A DNA stretch of 51,925 nucleotides, from contig NZ_NVOY01000038.1 in the NCBI RefSeq assembly GCF_002551005.1, positions 20,758 to 72,682 of the forward strand, in the 5' to 3' direction. Position 1 is the first letter of the stretch; each line of letters begins with the position of its first letter. The notes beneath the pieces are model-generated. The model did not search any database, had not been told where the DNA came from, and saw only the letters and a program-made list of their open reading frames with translations. The position numbers were made by a program, and so were the translations under genes. This document shows positions 20,646-28,578 of this stretch, one piece after another. The stretch is from Bacillus pseudomycoides. GTDB taxonomy: Bacteria; Bacillota; Bacilli; Bacillales; Bacillaceae_G.

Positions 20646-20727
20646 GAGGAAAGTAGAAGTGAGAAAAAATGATGTCTTGGATTTGTTGTGAAATATAAAA
20701 TGAAATATTTTCATACCATTTATTTAT

Positions 20728-20741
20728 GAGAAGGTGTTCTC
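20728..20741. promoter_or_regulatory. Palindrome before the epsL-like gene
   Basis: GAGAA (20728-20732) and TTCTC (20737-20741) form an inverted repeat 31 bases before the epsL-like start. The right half includes GTTCTC, close to the SinR box consensus GTTCTYT. A SinR-like gene lies 2.6 kb downstream. The regulatory role is inferred. Confidence 0.3.
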
Positions 20742-20771
20742 AAAAAATTTTGGTTAGGAGCATGATTACTA

Positions 20772-21386
20772 ATGAAACGATTTTTCGATTTGTTAATTTC
20801 TTTGTCGTTATTATTGTGTTTTTCTTCTATTCTTCTTGTCGTGGCAATTTTAGTTAGATGGAAATTAGGATCTCCTATACTATTTCAACAACAACGTCCA
20901 GGCCTACACGGAAAACCTTTTTATCTTTACAAGTTTCGTACAATGACTAATGAAAGAGGTATTAATGGTGAACTTTTACCTGATGAACTTAGATTGACTT
21001 CGTTTGGGAATTTTCTCAGAAAATATAGTGTAGATGAGTTACCGCAACTTTTAAATGTTGTGAAAGGAGATTTAAGTTTAGTAGGACCACGACCATTATT
21101 AATGGAATATTTACCTTTATATTCTAATGAACAAGCTAAACGGCATCATGTAAGGCCTGGGATTACTGGTTGGGCCCAAGTGAATGGGAGAAATGCAATT
21201 ACTTGGGAAGAAAAATTTGAATTAGATGTATGGTATGTAAATCATCAGTCTTTTTTACTCGATATGAAAATATTATTTCTTACAGTAATAAAAGTGTTTA
21301 AGTCGGAAGGTATAAGTCAAGTTGGTCATGTAACAATGAAACGTTTTACAGGTACAAAATTAACTGTAAGAGAGGGTAACGAATGA
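20772..21386 (+). CDS. epsL: EpsL-like initiating sugar-phosphate transferase
   Basis: The 204-aa protein has one N-terminal membrane segment (about 5-28) and the bacterial sugar transferase signature: [10 protein letters not shown] near residue 55, [25 protein letters not shown] near 77-101, and [14 protein letters not shown] near 125. This is the monotopic PglC-like fold that transfers a sugar-1-phosphate to undecaprenyl phosphate and starts repeat-unit assembly. It is followed by a four-base overlap with the epsM-like gene. Confidence 0.92.
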   Translation: MKRFFDLLISLSLLLCFSSILLVVAILVRWKLGSPILFQQQRPGLHGKPFYLYKFRTMTNERGINGELLPDELRLTSFGNFLRKYSVDELPQLLNVVKGDLSLVGPRPLLMEYLPLYSNEQAKRHHVRPGITGWAQVNGRNAITWEEKFELDVWYVNHQSFLLDMKILFLTVIKVFKSEGISQVGHVTMKRFTGTKLTVREGNE

Positions 21387-22018
21387 AAATTGTAATTATC
21401 GGACAAGGTGGTCATAGTAAGGTTGTACAGGATATTCTCTTATCGAATAAGGGATATGAGATCATTGGATATTTAGATGACCGATATGAAGAAATAACTA
21501 TTGTAGATAATAGTTATTTCGGACCTATTTTAACTGCACATGAAATGATTAAATTTTTTAATCAAATAAAATTTGTGATTGCAATAGGGGATAATAAAAT
21601 TAGAAAAGAGATTGTCGGAAAATTAGGTCTTCCAGATGATTGTTATGCAACATTAATACATAAAACAGCTGTTGTTAGCCCAAGTGCTCAAATAGGACTT
21701 GGAACGGTTGTTATGCCTAATGTTGTGATTAATGCCGACACGCGAATTGGTAATCATGCCATTATAAATACAAGTTCTATTGTTGAACATGACAATAGAA
21801 TAGGAGATTTCGTTCATATTTCTCCTCATGTTACACTTACAGGTTCTGTCGTCATAGAAGAAGGTGCACATGTAGGAGCAGCAGCTACTTTTATTCCAAG
21901 TGTAAATATTAGAAAATGGTCTATTATTGGAGCGGGAGCCGTTGTAATACATGATATTCCGCCTAATTGTACTGCTGCCGGTATTCCTGCCAAAGTTATC
22001 AATGAAGTAAGACAATAG
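21383..22018 (+). CDS. epsM: EpsM/PglD-like sugar N-acetyltransferase
   Basis: This 211-aa protein has an N-terminal [13 protein letters not shown] fold and a C-terminal left-handed beta-helix of hexapeptide repeats ([21 protein letters not shown] onward). It ends in [24 protein letters not shown]. The family transfers acetyl from acetyl-CoA to the 4-amino group of a UDP-4-amino-sugar. It overlaps epsL by four bases and lies 11 bases before epsN. Confidence 0.92.
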   Translation: MKIVIIGQGGHSKVVQDILLSNKGYEIIGYLDDRYEEITIVDNSYFGPILTAHEMIKFFNQIKFVIAIGDNKIRKEIVGKLGLPDDCYATLIHKTAVVSPSAQIGLGTVVMPNVVINADTRIGNHAIINTSSIVEHDNRIGDFVHISPHVTLTGSVVIEEGAHVGAAATFIPSVNIRKWSIIGAGAVVIHDIPPNCTAAGIPAKVINEVRQ

Positions 22019-22029
22019 GAGGGAGAAAA

Positions 22030-23181
22030 ATGGTAAGGACTCAACAAAAAAAACGAATTTATCTCTCTTCTCCGCACATGAGTGGAAATGAGCAAAAATA
22101 TATTCAAGATGCATTTGATACAAATTGGATTGCTCCTCTTGGTCCAAATGTAGATGCTTTTGAAAAGGAACTTGCATCAGTTGTCGGAGTTAAGGGTGCT
22201 GCCGCGGTTAGTTCGGGAACTGCTGCTATTCATTTAGCTCTGCGGTTATTGGATGTCCGGAAAGGAGATAAGGTATTTTGTTCAAGTCTTACTTTTGTAG
22301 CAAGTGCCAATCCAATTGTATATTTAGGAGCTGAACCAATATTTATTGATTCAGAACCAGAAACATGGAATATGTCACCTCAAGCATTGGAGCGTGCGTT
22401 AAGTGATGCGGATGAAGAAGGGACATTGCCAAAAGCTATTATCGTTGTTCATTTATATGGACAGAGTGCCAAGATGAATGAAATTCTTTCGTTATCTAAT
22501 AAATATAATGTTCCTGTAATTGAAGATGCAGCAGAATCGCTTGGATCTACATATAAAGGAAAAGCAAGTGGTACATTGGGGGATTTTGGCGTATATTCAT
22601 TCAATGGTAATAAGATTATTACCACTTCTGGCGGAGGAATGCTTGTTTCTGATGACATTGATGCATTGCAACAAGCTCGGTTTTTAGCGACCCAAGCAAG
22701 AGATACAGCGCTCCATTACCAGCATAGTGAGATGGGTTACAATTATCGAATGAGCAATATATTGGCCGGTGTTGGAAGAGCTCAATTAGAGGTATTAGAT
22801 GAGAGAGTAAGGGCTAGAAGATTTATATTCGAGCGGTATTACGAAGAATTATCCAGCCTGCCTGGATTTTACTTTATGCCCGAATTAGAAAATACTTCTT
22901 CGAATCGCTGGCTTACAACGTTAACGATTGATGAAAAAGAAGCAGGCATATCAATTGAATTATTGCTAGGGGCTTTAGCTCAAGAAAATATTGAAGCTCG
23001 TCCTGTTTGGAAACCGCTTCATATGCAGCCGCTTTTTGAAGGGATGAAATATTATTCTCATAGTATAAATAATCATGTGTCGGAGCAGTTATTTAAAAGG
23101 GGGATATGTCTTCCTTCTAGTTCGAACATGACAGATGAGGATCAACGAAGGGTCATTCAATGTATTAAAACCGTCTTATAA
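22030..23181 (+). CDS. epsN: EpsN/PglE-like PLP aminotransferase
   Basis: This 383-aa DegT/DnrJ/EryC1 aminotransferase has SSGTAAIHLALRLL (61-74), VIEDAAESLGSTYKG (163-177) and the PLP lysine K195 in SFNGNKIITTSGGG. It should aminate the 4-keto-6-deoxy sugar made by the EpsC-like enzyme. EpsM would then acetylate the product and EpsL would load it on the lipid carrier. GGAGGG precedes ATG 22030. It is the last gene of the polysaccharide locus. Confidence 0.92.
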   Translation: MVRTQQKKRIYLSSPHMSGNEQKYIQDAFDTNWIAPLGPNVDAFEKELASVVGVKGAAAVSSGTAAIHLALRLLDVRKGDKVFCSSLTFVASANPIVYLGAEPIFIDSEPETWNMSPQALERALSDADEEGTLPKAIIVVHLYGQSAKMNEILSLSNKYNVPVIEDAAESLGSTYKGKASGTLGDFGVYSFNGNKIITTSGGGMLVSDDIDALQQARFLATQARDTALHYQHSEMGYNYRMSNILAGVGRAQLEVLDERVRARRFIFERYYEELSSLPGFYFMPELENTSSNRWLTTLTIDEKEAGISIELLLGALAQENIEARPVWKPLHMQPLFEGMKYYSHSINNHVSEQLFKRGICLPSSSNMTDEDQRRVIQCIKTVL

Positions 23182-23198
23182 AATACAATCCTCTATGT

Positions 23199-23222
23199 AG
23201 AAGCAGGAGGAGCTTCTTTTAT
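23199..23222 (+). terminator. Likely terminator after epsN
   Basis: AGAAGC (23199-23204) pairs with GCTTCT (23212-23217), followed by TTTAT. The stem and U-tract are short. Confidence 0.5.
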
Positions 23223-23354
23223 GTGAATTACTATTGTAAAAATACGTTTAAACATAAATGGTTTACATGTTAACGATTTTTGAAAAAATGATAAATCATT
23301 GTTTTCCGTATAGAGAATTATACGATTTGAAAAATGGGAGAAGGGGATAGATGA

Positions 23355-23693
23355 ATGCTTGGGAAAAACATTTATCAATTTCGAAAAAAAAGGGGGCTTA
23401 CTTTATCTGAACTAGCAGAAAGAGCGGGGGTTTCAAAATCTTATTTAAGTAATATTGAGAGAAATATAAACCGAAACCCGTCTATTCAAGTAATGGAAAA
23501 GATATCATTGGTATTGGAAGTAAATCTTAATGCATTACTTGAAACGAATGTGGAAATAAAGCAACAAGCTGACAGAGAGTGGATAGATTTTGTTTATGAA
23601 TTAAAAAAAGCTGGGGTTGATAGAGAAAAGTTACAGGATTATAAAATATTGATAGATTTCATTAAATGGAAAAATTCAGGAGTGAACAAATAA
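23355..23693 (+). CDS. sinR: SinR-like biofilm regulator
   Basis: This 112-aa protein has an N-terminal Xre/HTH_3 domain (GKNIYQFRKKRGLTLSELAERAGVSKSYLSNIER) followed by the SinR-type NPSIQVMEKISLVLEV. The C-terminal half (ADREWIDFVYELKKAGV...YKILIDFIKWK) matches the SinR/SinI dimerisation region. In B. subtilis SinR represses the eps and tapA operons. Its position directly after an eps locus supports this role. AAGGGG lies eight bases before ATG 23355. No SinI gene is visible next to it. It may be a second SinR paralogue rather than the housekeeping one. Confidence 0.82.
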   Translation: MLGKNIYQFRKKRGLTLSELAERAGVSKSYLSNIERNINRNPSIQVMEKISLVLEVNLNALLETNVEIKQQADREWIDFVYELKKAGVDREKLQDYKILIDFIKWKNSGVNK

Positions 23694-23889
23694 AGGGTTT
23701 GTTTATTTTCGTTATTTGTATAGATTTTTATGTTTTGTTCCGCATAGCAGAGACAAATATGTAGAACAATTATAATGAATATATAGTTTGCCAATTTGGT
23801 GTAAAAGTATCTTTATTTACGGAAAATCTTTAGAAGATAAGACAGTGACATTAAAGGTGTATTTATCGATCGAATATTCGGTTAATTAA

Positions 23890-23918
23890 TTGACATTGCA
23901 AAGATGAAATGGTAATTT
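23890..23918 (+). promoter_or_regulatory. Candidate lasso-operon promoter
   Basis: TTGACA at 23890-23895, a 17-base spacer, and TAATTT at 23913-23918. The -10 is weak; TATAAT at 23925-23930 is an alternative with poor spacing. Confidence 0.4.
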
Positions 23919-24011
23919 ATAACTTATAATAGTTCTATTTATGGAAGATAAAACAACTAAATTAAAAAAGTCAACTATCAGTAGGTTATTTTTATTGAAC
24001 TAAGCATGTGT

Positions 24012-24028
24012 GTTCTTTATAAAGAATG
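24012..24028. promoter_or_regulatory. SinR-box-like palindrome upstream of the lasso cyclase
   Basis: GTTCTTT (24012-24018) fits the B. subtilis SinR consensus GTTCTYT. It lies in the perfect 14-base palindrome TTCTTTATAAAGAA (24013-24026). A SinR-like gene ends about 320 bases upstream. It lies downstream of the candidate promoter, so a roadblock mode is possible. Binding is inferred. Confidence 0.4.
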
Positions 24029-24044
24029 TTTGTGAACTGTCTGT

Positions 24045-24136
24045 AAAAGCCCAATTCGTGAGAGGTAATGATCAGTAAGGGATAAACAAAATCCTACTGA
24101 TAAAAGCTTTACTTTATCCGATTGGGCTTTTATTTA
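24045..24136 (+). terminator. Possible attenuator hairpin before the cyclase gene
   Basis: AAAAGCCCAAT (24045-24055) is exactly complementary to ATTGGGCTTTT (24121-24131), and TATTTACTTT follows. The palindromic repeat 24071-24117 folds inside the loop. Confidence 0.5.
24071..24117. repeat. Palindromic repeat, left copy flanking the lasso cluster
   Basis: The inverted pair ATCAGTA / TACTGAT is followed by AAAAGCTTTACTTTAT. The same layout (ATCAGTGG / CCACTGAT then the same AAAGCTTTACTTTAT tail) occurs at 31613-31656 after the exporter gene. It resembles interspersed palindromic repeats of the B. cereus group, but I cannot name the family with certainty. Confidence 0.65.
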
Positions 24137-24162
24137 CTTTCTGCGTAATGGGAGAGGGAAAA

Positions 24163-26100
24163 ATGAGTGCAATAACAGGTATATTTCATTTTAATGACGA
24201 GCCAATATCAACTGAATACAGTAAGGGACTAATGGAGTGTTTACAAAAATATCCTGCTGACGATGTTCAAATATGGCATAAAGAGAATGTATTTCTTGGC
24301 TGTCATGCACAATGGATTACACCAGAGTCCATTAGTGAACAATTGCCTTTTTATGATTCTGAAAGGCAATTGGCAATTACAGCAGATGCTATTATCGATA
24401 ATCGTGATGAATTATTTGAGAGATTGCAAGTGGATTATGCAGATAGAAAAAGCATGACAGACAGCAAATTGATTTTACTCTCTTACCAAAAGTGGGGAGA
24501 AGATGCCCCTAAATATTTAGTAGGTGATTTTGCTTTTATAATTTGGGATAAAAGAAATAGAAAGTTGTTTGGAGCAAGGGATTTTTCTGGGAGTCGGACT
24601 CTTTATTTTTACCGCGACCAGCATCGATTTACTTTTTGTACACTTATAAAGCCGTTATTTACTTTGCCTTATATAGAGAAGAAGTTGAACGAGCAATGGC
24701 TTGCTGAATTTCTAGCTATACCAGTGAATTTTGAATCGGTAGACCCTTCTCTTACTGTTTATAAACATATAGAACAGATTCCTCCTTCACATACGATCTT
24801 GGTGACAGAGGAAAGAGTAACGCTTTCTAGATATTGTACATTAGTTGCTGGAGATAAGCTCCAGCTCAAGTCAAATGAAGAATATGAAGAAGCCTTTCGG
24901 GAGGTATATCAAAGGGCGATAAGGGCACGTTTGCGTACTCATCATCAAGTAGGAGCTCATTTGAGCGGAGGATTGGATTCAGGTTCCGTTGTTAGCTTTG
25001 CTGCAAGAGATTTATGTGCGGAAAAAAAACAATTACATACCTATAGTTACGTTCCAGTAGAAGGGTTTGTAGATTGGACACATAAGGGCAGGGTGGCTGA
25101 TGAAAGACCTTTTATTCAATCGACTGTACAGCATGTAGGAAATATAAAGGATCACTATTTAGATTTTGCAGGAAGAAGTCCTTTATCAGAAGTTGATGAT
25201 TGGCTGGAAACGTTAGAGATGCCATATAAATTTTTTGAGAATACATTTTGGTTAAAAGGGGTTTATGAGCAGGCATATCAGCAAGGAATCGGTGTACTCT
25301 TAAGTGGCCAAAGAGGGAATTGGACAGTATCTTGGGGCCCTGTTTTAGACTATCAAGCGATGCTTTTAAAAAAGCTGCATTGGTTTCGTTTTTTCCGTGA
25401 ACTGCATTTATATAGTAGAAACTTAGGAGTGAAGAAATCGAGAGTTTTTAAAGTAGTAAGAAAAAAGGCGTTTCCGTCTTTAAATCGGCTATTTTCACTG
25501 GAAGAGGAAAGTCTTTTTCCTATAATAATCAATCCCGAATTTGCAAAGAAAATGAACGTTGTAGAGAAGCTCAAAGAGCATGATATCGATATGACTGGTT
25601 CTTCGACTTCGAATGCATACGAGATGAAAAAACAACAATTTGAACAATTGTATTACTGGAGTATAAATGGAACGTATGAAACGAAATTATCTTTACGTTA
25701 CTCTTTATGGAATCGTGATCCAACGAATGATTTACGAATGATTCAATTTTGTTTATCAGTCCCGGAAGAGCAATATGTTCAAAATGGTATAGACCGTTCG
25801 CTTATACGGAGGGCAACAAAAAATTATCTCCCTGATAAGGTGAGGTTAAATCAGCGCGTCCGAGGTGTTCAAGGAGCAGATGGGGTGTGTCGTATGGCAC
25901 CTTCTTGGAATCAATTTATCGAGGAACTTCAACAACTTAGCATGGATCCTATAATCTCTGAATTTCTAGATATAGAAGTAATTCAGGCAGCGATTTTAAA
26001 AATTCAAAAAGAACCAAGGCCAGAATATGCATTTGATTTAGATTTTAGAATTTTAATGCGTAGTTTAATTGTGTATCGATTTATAAAAAATTTTAATTGA
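24163..26100 (+). CDS. Lasso-peptide macrolactam synthetase (asparagine-synthetase-like cyclase)
   Basis: This protein of about 645 aa has an N-terminal glutaminase-like domain that lacks the catalytic Cys2 (it starts MSAITGIF) and a C-terminal asparagine-synthetase domain. The PPi-loop is SGGLDSG (about 268-274). Lasso cyclases adenylate an Asp or Glu side chain of the precursor and close the ring with the new N-terminus. ATG 24163 is preferred over ATG 24148 because GGGAGAGGG sits just before it and the product begins exactly at the domain. The precursor gene follows 14 bases later. It is the C protein of a paeninodin-type cluster. Confidence 0.9.
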   Translation: MSAITGIFHFNDEPISTEYSKGLMECLQKYPADDVQIWHKENVFLGCHAQWITPESISEQLPFYDSERQLAITADAIIDNRDELFERLQVDYADRKSMTDSKLILLSYQKWGEDAPKYLVGDFAFIIWDKRNRKLFGARDFSGSRTLYFYRDQHRFTFCTLIKPLFTLPYIEKKLNEQWLAEFLAIPVNFESVDPSLTVYKHIEQIPPSHTILVTEERVTLSRYCTLVAGDKLQLKSNEEYEEAFREVYQRAIRARLRTHHQVGAHLSGGLDSGSVVSFAARDLCAEKKQLHTYSYVPVEGFVDWTHKGRVADERPFIQSTVQHVGNIKDHYLDFAGRSPLSEVDDWLETLEMPYKFFENTFWLKGVYEQAYQQGIGVLLSGQRGNWTVSWGPVLDYQAMLLKKLHWFRFFRELHLYSRNLGVKKSRVFKVVRKKAFPSLNRLFSLEEESLFPIIINPEFAKKMNVVEKLKEHDIDMTGSSTSNAYEMKKQQFEQLYYWSINGTYETKLSLRYSLWNRDPTNDLRMIQFCLSVPEEQYVQNGIDRSLIRRATKNYLPDKVRLNQRVRGVQGADGVCRMAPSWNQFIEELQQLSMDPIISEFLDIEVIQAAILKIQKEPRPEYAFDLDFRILMRSLIVYRFIKNFN

Positions 26101-26114
26101 AAGGGGGTGAGATG

Positions 26115-26240
26115 ATGAAAAAAGAGTGGAAGAAACCAGTACTAGAAGTGCTTGATATCAATATGACAATGGCTGGACCAGGACATAAAATTCCGGATGC
26201 AGTTCAGCCCGATCCAGATGATCCTGTAAAGTATAGCTAA
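26115..26240 (+). CDS. Lasso-peptide precursor, paeninodin-like (41 aa)
   Basis: The leader MKKEWKKPVLEVLDINMTM ends in the Thr at position -2 that lasso maturation enzymes need. The core starts AGPGHKIPD, so Ala1 and Asp9 can form a nine-residue macrolactam. The 13-residue tail AVQPDPDDPVKYS ends in Ser22, the position phosphorylated in paeninodin. It resembles the paeninodin precursor as I remember it (same AGPG start, PDPD segment and C-terminal serine). Trp replaces Tyr of the usual leader YxxP motif. The second of two ATGs (26115) has the better spacing to AAGGGGG. The product is a new sequence to me. Confidence 0.9.
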   Translation: MKKEWKKPVLEVLDINMTMAGPGHKIPDAVQPDPDDPVKYS

Positions 26241-26262
26241 ACAATAAGGTTTGTATGTGTTT

Positions 26263-26299
26263 AAAGCTCTTATATAGTATGAATTTATATAAGAGCTTT
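26263..26299 (+). terminator. Stem-loop between precursor and kinase genes
   Basis: A perfect 14-bp stem (AAAGCTCTTATATA, 26263-26276, with 26286-26299) has a nine-base loop and lacks a clean U-tract. It may stabilise a short abundant precursor mRNA and lower expression of downstream genes, as seen in other RiPP operons. That role is inferred. Confidence 0.6.
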
Positions 26300-26333
26300 A
26301 AAAATAAATTGTTATTAGTGTGGAGTGAGGAAG

Positions 26334-27269
26334 ATGTTGGTCACAGGGAGAAACGTAATATACAAAGCTTTCGGATTAAGAATAGAAAGTGAGATTCCTC
26401 TACCTGAATTGCCGCAAATGAATGAACCAACACAGAGGACAGATATTATCATTGAGATTGCTGATTTATCGGAGCAATGGTGTAAATATAATGTTAAATA
26501 TGAGCAAAGGTTTGTAGTTGAGAAAAATATAGTAATGTTTCAAGTCCCTGAAACCGCTATATTTTCTATACAAGAAGGTAGGAAAATTACTTTTTCACCT
26601 CTACCAGGAGCGGAAAAAGATAAAATACGGCTTTATCTTCTTGGAACTTGTATGGGAGCGTTATTAATACAGAGGAAAATACTTCCGTTACATGGAAGTG
26701 CGCTCGCCATTAATGGAAAGGCTTATGCTTTAATTGGTGATTCGGGGGCTGGAAAATCAACGCTTTCTTCTGCATTTTTACGTAAAGGGTATCAACTTTT
26801 AAGTGATGATGTTATTGCTGTGTCTCTTTCTTGTGAAGGTACTCCATTTGTTATGCCATCTTATCCACAACAAAAGCTGTGGCAGGAAAGCTTAAATGAA
26901 TTTGGAATGGAAACCACAAATTATCGTCCGTTGTTTGAAAGAGAAACGAAGTATGCTGTCCCTGTATGTTCGCAATTTTTTGCGGATCCATTACCTCTTG
27001 TAGGTGTGATTGAATTAGTAAAAACAGAGGATGAGAGCATTGAAATGATTCAAATTGAAGGACTTGAGCGTCTTCGTACATTGTTTCATCATACATTTCG
27101 CAATTTTCTAGTCCCGCGATTAGGATTGATGGAATGGCATTTTACAGTTTCTACAAATATGGTAAACAAAATTAATATGTTTCAATTACGCCGTCCAACT
27201 TCAAGATTTACGGCGCGCGAACTTGTATCTCTTATTTTAAGTTCTATACATGAAGAACTAAATCAATAG
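26334..27269 (+). CDS. HPr-kinase-like lasso-peptide tailoring kinase
   Basis: This 311-aa protein has the P-loop GDSGAGKST (about 135-143) and the following LSDDV acidic motif of HPr kinase/phosphorylase, plus ILPLHGSALAINGKAYAL just before the loop. In paeninodin and pseudomycoidin clusters such kinases phosphorylate the C-terminal residue of the precursor. The C-terminal serine of the adjacent precursor fits this. ATG 26334 is chosen over GTG 26325 because GGAG lies eight bases upstream. The length fits the family. Confidence 0.85.
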   Translation: MLVTGRNVIYKAFGLRIESEIPLPELPQMNEPTQRTDIIIEIADLSEQWCKYNVKYEQRFVVEKNIVMFQVPETAIFSIQEGRKITFSPLPGAEKDKIRLYLLGTCMGALLIQRKILPLHGSALAINGKAYALIGDSGAGKSTLSSAFLRKGYQLLSDDVIAVSLSCEGTPFVMPSYPQQKLWQESLNEFGMETTNYRPLFERETKYAVPVCSQFFADPLPLVGVIELVKTEDESIEMIQIEGLERLRTLFHHTFRNFLVPRLGLMEWHFTVSTNMVNKINMFQLRRPTSRFTARELVSLILSSIHEELNQ

Positions 27270-27273
27270 TAGT

Positions 27274-27750
27274 CATGTTTATATACAAAAGTATACAAAC
27301 ATGGGCAAATATGTTCGTATACTTACTATTGATTCGGTTTCAAGCCTAAGTGAGTGCGTTTTGACGAAAGTTAAATTGCATGATGAACTACGATTGATGA
27401 GTAAGTTGAAGACTTATCCTCGGACACACGCTTTAGTTATTTGTGGGTTAGAGATCAATGATACAAACATAAAAGACTGGGTCATTAAACCAATCAGAAA
27501 GAAAACGAAAGCAATACATTCTGAAACTTATGGGTTTAGGCATAGAGATATTGTACAATACACAGATACCAAAAAGGTAACTCATGTTGGCTATATTACT
27601 GCAATGTACCCAGATAAGTTACAAATTAATATCCAAACAAAAGAGAAGCACCTAAAAAGAGTAAATGCAAGAAACAGTGTACTAAAGTGGAGATCTAGAG
27701 GGTTGTATTTCCTATGAATGACCACACATGAATACTTTTGTGTATATTTT
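27274..27750 (+). mobile_element. Decayed IS200/IS605-like or IscB-bearing insertion
   Basis: Hairpins mark both ends. At the left, CATGTTT (27274-27280) pairs with AAACATG (27297-27303) around TATAC-AAAA-GTATA. At the right, an ATAC/GTAT hairpin with a TTTTG loop lies at 27731-27745. The sequences ATATACAAAAGTAT and (reversed) ATATACACAAAAGTAT make the ends related. Between them lies only the C-terminal piece of an IscB-like protein. Lasso operons of this type normally have no gene here. Boundaries are approximate. Confidence 0.4.
27301..27717 (+). pseudogene. C-terminal fragment of an IscB-like (RRXRR) protein
   Basis: This 138-aa open frame has no ribosome site at its ATG. Its second half, from GFRHRDIVQYTDTKKVTHVGYITAMYP to VLKWRSRGLYFL, resembles the C-terminal target-interaction region of IscB/RRXRR proteins (GFxxGDIV followed by a short beta-rich domain). 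RTHALVICG may be a damaged RuvC-III motif in which the expected Asp is missing. The N-terminal RRXRR, RuvC-I/II and HNH parts are absent. It separates the kinase gene from the PqqD-like gene and is probably inert. Confidence 0.5.
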
Positions 27751-27767
27751 TTGAAGGAGGAATATAA

Positions 27768-28058
27768 ATGATTTCGCTAGATTGCCAGATTGTACAAAGC
27801 AAAGGAAACATTGTAAGCGATATGGATGGAGAAAAAGTAATGCTGAATGTCCAAGAAGGAAAGTATTACAACTTGGGGGAAATGGGAGGAGAAATATGGG
27901 ATTGTATTGAAGAACCAATTACGGTTTCTCAATTGGTTACGATACTATTATCCAATTATGATGTAGAACAAACAGATTGTGAAAAACAAGTTCTTTTCTT
28001 TTTAGAATGTTTATTGCAAGGAAATTTGATTCATATTGAGAATCAGTCCAATACGTAG
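27768..28058 (+). CDS. PqqD-like leader-peptide recognition protein (lasso B1)
   Basis: The 96-aa protein has the PqqD/RRE fold pattern: a beta hairpin (NIVSDMDGEKVMLNVQEGKYYNLGEMGGEIWD) and helices ending in CEKQVLFFLECLLQGNLIHIE. In split lasso systems this protein binds the leader and presents the precursor to the peptidase and cyclase. AAGGAGG is well spaced from ATG 27768. The peptidase gene follows. Confidence 0.88.
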   Translation: MISLDCQIVQSKGNIVSDMDGEKVMLNVQEGKYYNLGEMGGEIWDCIEEPITVSQLVTILLSNYDVEQTDCEKQVLFFLECLLQGNLIHIENQSNT

Positions 28059-28095
28059 TTTCATATCTTTTACTAGAACTATTAGAAAGGGACTC

Positions 28096-28578
28096 ATGAA
28101 TATTGTGAAAAGGTTAAGGATATTTTTAGCGTTAAATACGAAAACAAAACTGTTGTTTTTAGAGGCTTTTATTCTTTTAGGTTGGGCTCGTATATTAAAA
28201 AGTGTACCTTTTTCTAAAGTAGCACCTTCTTTAGGCGACCATATGAATGAAACACCTTTTACTCATGGTGAGTTACACAAGGAGACATTAAAGAGTGTAT
28301 CTCAAGCTATACATATTATGAGTCGCTATACTTTTTGGGAAAGTCAGTGTCTTGTGAAAGCCATAGCCGGGATGAAAATGCTTGAAAAACGTCAGATTGA
28401 AAGTACTCTTTACTTAGGAACTGCTAAAGATGATAGCGGAAAATTGATTGCACATGCATGGTTACGTAGCGGCCCCTTTTATGTTACTGGGGCGGAAGGA
28501 ATGGAAAAATTCACAGTTGTCGGAACATTCGCAAAGAGGATAAGTGAACAAGCGACTAAAGGAGAATACAATGAATAA
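28096..28578 (+). CDS. Lasso leader peptidase (B2, transglutaminase-like)
   Basis: The protein of about 160 aa has the Cys-protease pattern of lasso B2 proteins: catalytic Cys85 in WESQCLVKAIAG and His120 in LIAHAWLRSG. It cuts the leader before Ala1 of the core. The open frame extends upstream to TTG 28036, but ATG 28096 has AGAAAGGG just before it and gives the usual length. Its end overlaps the next start by eight bases. Confidence 0.88.
   Translation: MNIVKRLRIFLALNTKTKLLFLEAFILLGWARILKSVPFSKVAPSLGDHMNETPFTHGELHKETLKSVSQAIHIMSRYTFWESQCLVKAIAGMKMLEKRQIESTLYLGTAKDDSGKLIAHAWLRSGPFYVTGAEGMEKFTVVGTFAKRISEQATKGEYNE

Larger units (their letters stand above)
23694..24162 (+). other. Non-coding leader region of the lasso-peptide operon
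   Basis: No credible gene lies in these 469 bases. The region holds a possible promoter (TTGACA 23890-23895 with TAATTT 23913-23918), a separate TATAAT (23771-23776), a SinR-box-like palindrome (24012-24026), a copy of a palindromic repeat (24071-24117) and a long outer hairpin (arms 24045-24055 and 24121-24131). The hairpin is followed by a U-rich tail and could attenuate transcription into the cyclase gene. Confidence 0.6.

Noticed and set aside
21653-22177. 174-codon minus-strand frame across epsM and epsN
   Set aside because: It overlaps two recognised genes and shows no family features.
27301-27717. Active RNA-guided nuclease in the lasso operon
   Set aside because: Only a C-terminal piece remains; the RuvC-I/II and HNH parts are absent and the RuvC-III aspartate appears missing.
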